A DNA stretch of 5,916 nt, from contig DUZI01000339.1 of NCBI GenBank assembly GCA_013349595.1, positions 1 to 5,916 on the forward strand, given 5' to 3'. The translations under genes were made by a program, and so were the position numbers. How positions within the stretch are numbered: the stretch's first letter is position 1; each line of letters opens with the position of its first letter. Origin of the DNA: Nitrospirota bacterium. GTDB lineage: Bacteria > Nitrospirota > Thermodesulfovibrionia > Thermodesulfovibrionales > Dissulfurispiraceae. The notes beneath the pieces are model-generated. The model made no database searches. It had not been told where the DNA came from and saw only the letters and a list, made by a program, of their open reading frames with translations. Shown here piece by piece: positions 1-5,400 of this stretch.

Positions 1-2
1 AT

Positions 3-119
3 AGTTATGTGGTCAAGGCAATATTTTCAAGAGATGGAAAATATATCTTTTCGCTTACCCTGAATGAAGGGATCAAAATATGGGATACAAATACAGGAAA
101 ACAAATCTCCCAAAAATAG
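3..119 (+). CDS. WD40-repeat protein, C-terminal end only (5' truncated by window edge)
   Basis: An open frame enters from the left edge and ends at TAG (117-119), giving 38 residues. They read as one WD40 blade: a hydrophobic strand, then SRDGKYIFS (the usual sPDGk.l.S turn), a second strand, then IKIWDTNTGK, the classic W-D dipeptide plus tG turn that ends a repeat. WD40 blades form beta-propellers that act as protein-binding scaffolds. The rest of the protein, its other domains and its role are outside the window. It is the last gene before a 260-bp non-coding gap, so it probably belongs to a separate transcription unit from the superoxide dismutase gene. The family call is fairly safe; the function is unknown. 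Confidence 0.75.
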   Translation, partial: SYVVKAIFSRDGKYIFSLTLNEGIKIWDTNTGKQISQK

Positions 120-122
120 CGA

Positions 123-246
123 TAGGAAGGGCTGTTTCGGAATTTTTATAATCGACAAATTATTTATATTTTTAATGCCTTATGACAAAGCCCTAGGAAC
201 TTTTTTTATAAGGCGTCGTGTAAAAATTCCTCACCAACCCTTTCTA
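123..246. repeat. Inverted-repeat element with TA flanks, MITE-like
   Basis: The left arm 123-148 and the right arm 221-246 are imperfect inverted repeats, about 21 of 26 positions matching, with an uninterrupted GGAATTTTTA / TAAAAATTCC block at the inner end. Further nested pairs lie inside: CGAC (153-156) with GTCG (215-218), and GCCTTAT (177-183) with ATAAGGC (208-214). The outer ends are TA-GGAAGGG and CCCTTTC-TA, so a ~120-bp element (125-244) could be flanked by a TA duplication, as left by IS630/Tc1-type transposases. It has no coding capacity. It could equally be a structured RNA or an old terminator remnant. The inverted repeat is seen directly; the mobile-element reading is inference. 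Confidence 0.5.
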
Positions 247-315
247 CTTGATTTTATTAGGTTCTCAGTTCTATCGCTGATTTTGGGAAATCTTAAAAGA
301 GCAGGAATCTACCAT

Positions 316-345
316 TTGGCAAAAAAAAATATCATAGTCTATAAT
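316..345 (+). promoter_or_regulatory. Sigma-70-type promoter for superoxide dismutase operon
   Basis: A -35 box TTGGCA (316-321; 5 of 6 to consensus) and a perfect -10 box TATAAT (340-345) are separated by 18 nt that begin with an A-run. Transcription would start near 352, giving a leader of about 28 nt before the ATG at 380, with a strong AGGAGGT ribosome site at 366-372. No convincing PerR, Fur or SoxR operator overlaps it, although a short ATAG-T-CTAT palindrome (334-342) straddles the spacer and -10 box. Confidence 0.65.
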
Positions 346-379
346 TTCCCCATCTTAAAAACCTTAGGAGGTGTAAAAC

Positions 380-955
380 ATGTCTTACACAGCAAAGGAT
401 TATTCAAAACTTATAGGAATCGAGGGCTTTAGTGAAACTCTTTTAAAAAACCACTTTACCCTCTACAATGGATATGTAACGAACACAAACAAACTGATGG
501 ATACCCTCTCCCTAATGCTGAAAGAGGGAAAGGCATCTACCCCTGAATATGCGGAGTTGAAGAGAAGATTTGGTTGGGAATTTAATGGCATGAGACTACA
601 CGAGTATTACTTTGAAAATCTTGGTGGCAAAGGACTTAGTAAGGACGGCAAGTTTGCAAAATTAGTATCACCCTCCTTTGGTAGTTTAGAAGAGTGGGAA
701 AAAGACTTCAGGGCTACTGGCACAATGAGAGGTATAGGTTGGGCTATTGTTTATCAGGATTTGTCAAATGGAAAGGTATTTAACTGTTGGATAAATGAGC
801 ACGATGTATCTCATCCTGCTGGCTGTAATCCCTTATTAATACTTGATGTCTTTGAACATGCCTTTATGATTGATTATGGACTTAAGAGACCTGATTATAT
901 TGAGTCCTTCTTTAAAAATATCAATACAGAGGCAGTTGATTCAAGGATAAAATAG
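380..955 (+). CDS. Superoxide dismutase, Fe/Mn family
   Basis: This is a cytoplasmic enzyme that dismutates superoxide to oxygen and hydrogen peroxide. It is 191 residues with no signal peptide. The start is fixed by AGGAGGT 7 nt upstream. Helical N-terminal half: probable first metal ligand His25, gateway Tyr32 (in GYV), second ligand His74 (in LHEYYF). C-terminal alpha/beta half: GW at 120-121, and the signature DVFEHAF with ligands Asp156 and His160. Two features differ from the E. coli enzymes. The spacing from His25 to Tyr32 is one residue shorter than normal. The active-site Gln is replaced by His141, with Gly70 at the alternative Gln site; that is the arrangement of the Mycobacterium tuberculosis iron enzyme (His145), and the distance to the Asp ligand is the same. 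Iron use or cambialism is therefore plausible, but the metal cannot be assigned. It is the first gene of an operon with the rhodanese-diiron protein. Confidence 0.93.
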   Translation: MSYTAKDYSKLIGIEGFSETLLKNHFTLYNGYVTNTNKLMDTLSLMLKEGKASTPEYAELKRRFGWEFNGMRLHEYYFENLGGKGLSKDGKFAKLVSPSFGSLEEWEKDFRATGTMRGIGWAIVYQDLSNGKVFNCWINEHDVSHPAGCNPLLILDVFEHAFMIDYGLKRPDYIESFFKNINTEAVDSRIK

Positions 956-969
956 AGGTTCTTCAATTT

Positions 970-1809
970 ATGAAGATAAACGATATATTTAACGAAGTCA
1001 AAATCCTAACACCAAAAGAAATTGAATCATTTATAGAAAATAAGCCTATTGAATCCTATACCATTCTTGATGTTCGTCAACCTTCGGAATATGAGTCCTC
1101 TCATATTCCAGGTGCAATCCTCATACCCTTGCCTGAATTGCCAAATAGATATACTGAACTTTATGCAGAACTTCCAACTATTGTTTATTGTCGGTCAGGC
1201 AAAAGGAGTTATTCTGCTGCATCTTTCTTAAAAGGTATAGGTTTTGAGCAAGTCTATTCTATGGATGGAGGGATGCTTGCATGGCAGGGTTTACAAGCAG
1301 AAGGAAGCTATGATATAGGGTTAAATAAAGTTGCAGAAGACATAGATTTTCTGGAACTTTCTGCCATGTCTTGGGCTATGGAAGATGGCACAGGCAAGTT
1401 TTACAACGAGATTGCAGGAATGGTTGTTAAACAGGAACTGAAAAAACTTTTCAACGACCTTGCTTTTGCAGAGCATAAGCATAAGGACAATATCTTGAGG
1501 GCAGTTGAGGCAATGGACAAAAATGGTTCAAAGATTAGAGAGTTAGTTGATTTAAAATTTAAAGATCTTATGGAAGGTGGGGTTGGTCTTCAAGAGACCC
1601 TCAATAAGATTAAACTTGCCCAACCCCTTGATTTGTCTCTCTTAGAGTTCTCAATGCAAATAGAGATAAACTCCCTTGATTTGTATCTCAAGATATTCCA
1701 TAACATTGATAATAATGAAGAGGCACGAGAGTTGATTAATTCAATCATTGAGGAAGAAAAGATTCATCTAAAAAGAATTGGAGATGTCTTAGAAGGATTG
1801 AACATTTAA
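970..1809 (+). CDS. Rhodanese-like domain fused to rubrerythrin-like (ferritin-fold) diiron domain
   Basis: This is a two-domain protein of 279 residues. Residues ~12-112 are a single rhodanese domain: LDVR at 33-36, the SHIPGAI segment at 44-50, and the active loop CRSGKRS with catalytic Cys74, the residue that carries persulfide. Residues ~122-275 are a four-helix ferritin-like domain with a complete set of candidate diiron ligands: Glu138 in helix A, E168xxH171 in helix B, Glu232 in helix C and E263xxH266 in helix D. Rubrerythrins reduce hydrogen peroxide in anaerobes, but the rubredoxin electron-donor domain is absent, so the donor is unknown. Coupling sulfane-sulfur transfer to peroxide reduction or sulfur oxidation is inference. 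The ribosome site AGAGGTT overlaps the upstream stop TAG, and only 14 nt separate the two genes, so it is cotranscribed and probably coupled with superoxide dismutase. Confidence 0.88.
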   Translation: MKINDIFNEVKILTPKEIESFIENKPIESYTILDVRQPSEYESSHIPGAILIPLPELPNRYTELYAELPTIVYCRSGKRSYSAASFLKGIGFEQVYSMDGGMLAWQGLQAEGSYDIGLNKVAEDIDFLELSAMSWAMEDGTGKFYNEIAGMVVKQELKKLFNDLAFAEHKHKDNILRAVEAMDKNGSKIRELVDLKFKDLMEGGVGLQETLNKIKLAQPLDLSLLEFSMQIEINSLDLYLKIFHNIDNNEEARELINSIIEEEKIHLKRIGDVLEGLNI

Positions 1810-1812
1810 TCT

Positions 1813-1827
1813 TATTTTCCGAAAATA
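1813..1827. other. 15-bp interrupted palindrome between rhodanese-diiron gene and fliD
   Basis: TATTTTC-C-GAAAATA is perfectly symmetric around position 1820. As RNA the arms touch with a 1-nt centre, so it is not a good hairpin and no T-tract follows; a protein-binding site is more likely than a terminator. It sits 4 nt after the upstream stop codon and 30 nt before the fliD start. No regulator can be named. Confidence 0.3.
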
Positions 1828-1856
1828 TTATAAATAAATTATACTGAGGTGCCAAA

Positions 1857-3629
1857 ATGCCAAACAATATAATAAGTTCTTTATCAAATTCTACCAATCC
1901 ACTAAATATATTACAATCAACAAATAAGTCTCGTTTAATAAAGTATCTTGCCACAAAAGATATGGATGAATATAAAAAATTACAATACCAGAAGACTGAT
2001 GCAGAGATAAAGATAACATCTTATGGCACCTTAGTAAGTAATCTTTCAGTAATGAATGAAGCGATACATAGGATGAAGAAGTCCATAACAGAAACGAAAA
2101 CTGCTCTTTCTTCTGATACAAACTCCCTTTTGGCTATTGCTGATTCCTATGCTTTGCCTGGTAATTATAATATTCAAATTGGTAAGCTTGCTCAATCACA
2201 AAATTTGTCAACAGGACTATTTGCGTCGGCAAACGATAGTATTGCTGATTTATCAACTTATAATAGCCAAAGCCTTAAGATTAAAGTGGCAACACAAGAT
2301 GCAAAAGTTATCACAATTGACAGTTCAAACAACACACTGTCAGGAATAAAGAATGCAATCAATTCTGCAAATGCTGGAGTAACTGCTGATATTTCAAAGT
2401 TTGATATTACTGACAGTAATAACAAGATAATGTTCAAGATTGGTGAGTCAACTTTTACAGCAACCATTGAAAAAGGTAGTTATTCAGGGGAGACATTAGC
2501 TTTAAAGGTCAAGATGGCATTTATCAATAGCTATAATCAAGGTGGGGATAAGTTTAATGTTCAATATAATGAAGAAGATAATACTTTCAGTATTTTAAAT
2601 AACTCTGGTTCCACCATGGACTTATTGTGGGATAATCCTTCTTCTAATGCAAGAGAGATACTTGGATTTGATAGTAGTTTAATGTCTGTTGAAAATAATA
2701 AAAAAATAACAAGTAATAATGAAGCACAAATATCTGGATACAGACTTGTAATTTCATCAGACAAGACAGGTGCAGATAATAAAATTACCCTTGAGGTAGA
2801 TATTGATGGTAACGGAATCTTTGGAGAGGCATCTGCAGGTGAGATAGATAATATTGGTCTTGGAAGATTAGCGTTTAATCCAACTTATGATGAGAACAAT
2901 AATCCGGTAGGTGGTGTCAAAAACATGACACAAAATCTCAATGCTCAAGATTCACTAATTAAAATAGATGGTTTGGAGTATGTAAGAAGCACGAATAATA
3001 TATCTGATATTGCTATAGGGGTTACATTTAATCTTTTGAGAGCTGATGAAAATTATTACACTAACCCTGAAAATAAAAGGATATCTATATATCCAATGTC
3101 TATAGAGTCTAATTTGCAATCTTTTATTACTTCATTTAATATCACTTCTGATGTGATTAATAAACAAAAAGGCTCTCCAGATGATCCTGGCGTTCTTGCA
3201 GATGATTCCTTTATGAATAATTTTGATTCTGATTTAAGAAATTTCTTCATTTCAAATGGTTCATTGCTTGCGAGTTTGGGCTTAAATTATAGCGAAAAAG
3301 GAGAACTAAAACTTGATGAACAAATGCTTAAAATCTTTTTATCTGAAAATGCACAAGGGGTAACAAATGCAATGACTTTGTTAGCTTCAAGGTTGTCCAT
3401 TAAGATATCAAATTATATTGAAAGGGAGATCCCCAGTCAAACAGCAACTTATGAAGAACAGATAAAAGACCTTCAAAAAAAGGAGTTACAAGTTAAAGGA
3501 AGGCTAAAAATTAAACAATTGATGATATTAAATAATGAAAATCCACTTAATCAACTTTTAAATAAACCTGTTAATGAAGAAGTAGGATTATTAGGTTTGC
3601 TTGCAATTAATACAAAAAAGAAAAAATAA
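1857..3629 (+). CDS. fliD: Flagellar hook-associated protein 2 (filament cap, FliD), divergent
   Basis: FliD is exported through the flagellar type III apparatus and forms the pentameric cap that folds flagellin at the filament tip. The protein has 590 residues, longer than the ~470 of E. coli. The FliD N-terminal domain is recognisable at ~40-120 (ITSYGTLVSNLS, then PGNYNIQIGKLAQSQNLS). An inserted beta-rich module at ~188-272 resembles those found in FlgK/FliD of related phyla. The core resumes with YRLVISSDKTGADNKITL, a DIDGNG turn at 315-320, and the family block at 362-394 (AQDSLIKIDG... GVTFNLL). The C-terminal domain has GVLADD, SLGLNYSEKGELKLDE and a coiled-coil tail near 530-555. Oddities: the usual N-terminal SGLD signature is not visible, the C-terminus ends in an unusual tail with KKKK, and no fliS or flaG neighbour is present. 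Start: ATG 5 nt after GAGGTG (1846-1851). The gene is read into directly from the upstream operon or from an unseen promoter. Confidence 0.85.
   Translation: MPNNIISSLSNSTNPLNILQSTNKSRLIKYLATKDMDEYKKLQYQKTDAEIKITSYGTLVSNLSVMNEAIHRMKKSITETKTALSSDTNSLLAIADSYALPGNYNIQIGKLAQSQNLSTGLFASANDSIADLSTYNSQSLKIKVATQDAKVITIDSSNNTLSGIKNAINSANAGVTADISKFDITDSNNKIMFKIGESTFTATIEKGSYSGETLALKVKMAFINSYNQGGDKFNVQYNEEDNTFSILNNSGSTMDLLWDNPSSNAREILGFDSSLMSVENNKKITSNNEAQISGYRLVISSDKTGADNKITLEVDIDGNGIFGEASAGEIDNIGLGRLAFNPTYDENNNPVGGVKNMTQNLNAQDSLIKIDGLEYVRSTNNISDIAIGVTFNLLRADENYYTNPENKRISIYPMSIESNLQSFITSFNITSDVINKQKGSPDDPGVLADDSFMNNFDSDLRNFFISNGSLLASLGLNYSEKGELKLDEQMLKIFLSENAQGVTNAMTLLASRLSIKISNYIEREIPSQTATYEEQIKDLQKKELQVKGRLKIKQLMILNNENPLNQLLNKPVNEEVGLLGLLAINTKKKK
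3614..3620 (+). other. A AAA AAG heptamer at the fliD/chrA junction (candidate -1 slip site)
   Basis: In the fliD frame the last codons read ACA AAA AAG AAA AAA TAA, so the heptamer A AAA AAG lies in the phase required for -1 slippage, as in dnaX. The -1 frame is open from 3611 to the chrA stop at 4777. A slip would give FliD residues 1-588 followed by the ChrA frame, about 973 residues. I see no strong downstream pseudoknot; a small GGCT-GGG-AGCC hairpin lies at 3672-3682. Lysine-rich tails can contain this heptamer by chance, so its function is unproven. Confidence 0.25.
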
Positions 3630-3631
3630 CA

Positions 3632-4777
3632 CTGAACCCCACACTTTCTGAGATATTTTTTACCTTTCTTAGGCTGGGAGCCATTTCTTTTGGTGGTCCA
3701 GCAATGGTGGAGTATCTAAAGGAAACACTAATAAATTCTAAGAAATGGATAGATTCTGATACCTTCACCAAAGGTCTTGTCACCTGTCAGACAATCCCTG
3801 GTGCTATTGTTGTAAATCTTGCATCTTATTGCGGTTATTATTTAAAAGGACTGCAGGGCATGCTGATTTCTTTTATTGGATTTTTGCTGCCTTCTTTTTC
3901 ATTGATGCTGTTGTTTTCCTATTTTTATAACACATCACAAGAGTTGAGCATTATAAAGGCAGTATTTAAAGGACTTGAAGTGGTAGTGGTGGCAATAGTA
4001 ATTAATGCTGCATTAAGATTTGCTAAAGACAGGATCAAAGGCAACCTAAAGTCTATTATCTTATCAATCGTAAGTGCAGGGTTACTAATGTATCATGTCA
4101 ATCCATTATTCGTTATCGCCTTAACTGCCATAATTGGTATGTTTGGTTCTTCAAGTTTTACCTATCAGATTAAAACCATTAATAAAAAGAGACCATCAAA
4201 GGTTGAGGTGCTAATATTAGCAATTCTCTTTTGCGCTTTTTATATAACCGTTTATCTTATAGGGCAAGACTTGTTAAGCCTAGCCCTTACGATGACGAAG
4301 ATAGCGTTACTTTCATTTGGAGGTGTCTATACAGCCCTCCCTTTGATGTATCACGAGGTAGTCGAAACACTTAAATGGATGAGCAATAAAACCTTTATGG
4401 ATGGAATAGCCCTTGGACAGGTTACACCAGGGCCAATACTGATAAATGCCGTATTTGTAGGCTATTTAAAGGGTAGCTTTAGTGGAGCCCTTGTTGGTGC
4501 CATAGCCATATTTGCTCCTGGTCCATTGTTAATAAGTATAATGATGCATTTTATTAGCAAGGTTGAGTCTTCAAATTACTTTAAAGGCGCCACAATGGGA
4601 ATGATAAGCGCCTTTGCAGGATTATTAATATTCATTGCAATCAAATTTTTTATAGCGGTAGATTGGGAATTGCTCAAAGTTATAATATTTGTTTTATCCC
4701 TAATGTGGTTATTAATCAAAAACAATGTCCTTGTACTCGCTATTGTAGGGGCAATTATATCTGCCATAATTTTTTGA
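3632..4777 (+). CDS. chrA: Chromate transporter family protein (ChrA/CHR), long-chain two-domain form, start codon uncertain
   Basis: Members of the CHR family are inner-membrane transporters, best known for exporting chromate; the substrate here is not shown by sequence. The protein has the two homologous halves of the long-chain form. First half: FLRLGAISFGGPAM, then a W-rich loop, a TIPGA motif and LLPSF. Second half: a matching LLSFGGVYTALPLM, a KWMSNKTFMDGIALGQVTPGP motif, then NAVFVGY and FAPGP. About ten hydrophobic segments are present. The only ATG that fits is at 3704, but it cuts off the conserved first segment, whose FGGP is encoded at 3689-3700. The frame is open upstream to 3611 and contains no ATG, GTG or TTG. 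CTG at 3632 (used here; 381 residues) or ATA at 3626, overlapping the fliD stop, are the possible starts, and neither has a clear ribosome site. Coupled re-initiation after fliD or frameshifting could explain expression. The family call is very secure. Confidence 0.9.
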   Translation: MNPTLSEIFFTFLRLGAISFGGPAMVEYLKETLINSKKWIDSDTFTKGLVTCQTIPGAIVVNLASYCGYYLKGLQGMLISFIGFLLPSFSLMLLFSYFYNTSQELSIIKAVFKGLEVVVVAIVINAALRFAKDRIKGNLKSIILSIVSAGLLMYHVNPLFVIALTAIIGMFGSSSFTYQIKTINKKRPSKVEVLILAILFCAFYITVYLIGQDLLSLALTMTKIALLSFGGVYTALPLMYHEVVETLKWMSNKTFMDGIALGQVTPGPILINAVFVGYLKGSFSGALVGAIAIFAPGPLLISIMMHFISKVESSNYFKGATMGMISAFAGLLIFIAIKFFIAVDWELLKVIIFVLSLMWLLIKNNVLVLAIVGAIISAIIF

Positions 4778-5183
4778 TATAACTGAAGGTTTTATCTTTC
4801 AGTAAATCTCTAATTTCTGATAGCAATATTTCCTGTTTACAAAAGGGTGGAGGTGGGGCAGGGATTTCAGTTTGTTTTTTCTTAAAACTATTCAAAGCCT
4901 TTATTCCCATGAAAATGGTTAAGGCAACAATAATGAAGTCAACAACAGTCTGGATAAACTATCTTATCATTACAGCTTGAGTATCTCCTGATGCCTCCTT
5001 GATAGTAATTGATAAATTAGAAAAATCAACACCACCTAATAAATATCCAATTGGTGGCATAATAACATCACCTACAAAAGAGGATACTATCTTACCGAAG
5101 GTTGCACCAATGATTATACCAACAGCCATGTCAACCACATTTCCCTTAACTGCAAATTCTTTGAACTCATTAAGAAGTCCCAT
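4755..5183 (-). pseudogene. mscL: Large-conductance mechanosensitive channel, interrupted by an in-frame TAG
   Basis: MscL is a homopentameric inner-membrane channel that opens under osmotic downshock. The first 74 residues are typical: MGLLNEFKEFAVKGNVVDMA, then the pore helix VGIIIGATFGKIVSSFVGD, MPPIG and GGVDF. Translation stops at TAG (4961-4959). The same frame then continues with no shift into the second half: FIQTVVDFIIVALTIF (second membrane helix), a KKK linker, a proline run and the C-terminal signature LLSEIRDLLK, ending at TAA (4757-4755). Read through, it would be about 142 residues, close to the ~136-150 of the family. Family members read (V)xYGxFIQ here, so two codons appear to be lost and the Tyr codon became TAG, consistent with one 6-nt deletion. 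A 74-residue product lacks the second membrane helix. The start has a GAAGGG ribosome site about 8 nt upstream. It converges on chrA, and the tail overlaps chrA by 23 nt. Confidence 0.82.
4782..4803. other. Stem-loop just after chrA stop
   Basis: ACTGAAGG (4782-4789) pairs with CTTTCAGT (4796-4803), 8 bp including one G-T, around a 6-nt loop TTTTAT, 5 bp after the chrA stop. It could protect or end the chrA transcript. Neither strand has a T-tract after the stem, so it is not a typical Rho-independent terminator. It also lies inside the remnant 3' frame of mscL on the opposite strand, which may be the reason for its sequence. Confidence 0.3.
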
Positions 5184-5400
5184 GTCCTTTGCCCTTCATG
5201 TTTTTTCTAATTTTTTCACCCTTTGGTGTAATTATGTTGTAAAATAAGAATTTATTTAATCAGATTATATTTTACACTAGTTAACTTAAAAAGGAGATTG
5301 TGCTTTTTAAAAGTGAGTTAGATGAGTGTTAAAAAAACTAAACCACACTTAATTATATTCTAATAAAATTTACAATTAATTCTTTTATAAGGAGATAATT
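5184..5400. other. Divergent intergenic region between mscL and the CNB-fold gene
   Basis: These 217 bp separate the minus-strand mscL from the plus-strand gene starting at 5401. They are very A+T-rich. An 8-bp palindrome AGTTAACT (5279-5286) lies near the middle. Two AAGGAG ribosome-like sites are present: one at 5389-5394 serving the gene at 5401, and one at 5290-5295 followed by GTG (5300) opening a 10-codon frame that ends at 5332. I found no convincing plus-strand promoter and no RNA gene. Confidence 0.5.
5264..5292 (-). promoter_or_regulatory. Possible mscL promoter
   Basis: On the minus strand a perfect -10 box TATAAT (5269-5264) is preceded, at 17 nt, by TTTTTA (5292-5287), which matches only 3 of 6 of the -35 consensus. 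Transcription would start near 5257, with a leader of about 70 nt before the mscL ATG. In such A+T-rich DNA a chance TATAAT is common, so this is weak. Confidence 0.3.

Noticed and set aside
330..346. Possible PerR/Fur box over the sod promoter
   Set aside because: Only one half-site (TCTATAA) resembles the PerR consensus; the other half does not match.
120..379. CRISPR array, tRNA or other RNA gene
   Set aside because: No regularly spaced direct repeats and no tRNA-like cloverleaf could be found by eye here or elsewhere in the window.
64..432. Open plus-strand frame of 122 codons across the gap before sod
   Set aside because: It starts out of frame inside the WD40 gene, crosses the inverted-repeat element and promoter, and ends inside sod in a different frame. 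The residues match no family and have no ribosome site.
1831..1857. TAAA ... GCCAAAAT resembling a sigma-28 flagellar promoter upstream of fliD
   Set aside because: The second box matches only about 5 of 8, the spacing is 16 rather than 15, and it overlaps the start codon, so transcription would begin inside the gene.
4959..4961. TAG in mscL as a sense codon (recoding)
   Set aside because: TAG ends the superoxide dismutase and WD40 genes at natural positions, and two neighbouring mscL codons are also missing, which points to deletion rather than reassignment.
4999..5247. Plus-strand open frame of 82 codons
   Set aside because: It is the antisense of the well-conserved first half of mscL; the minus-strand translation is unmistakable.
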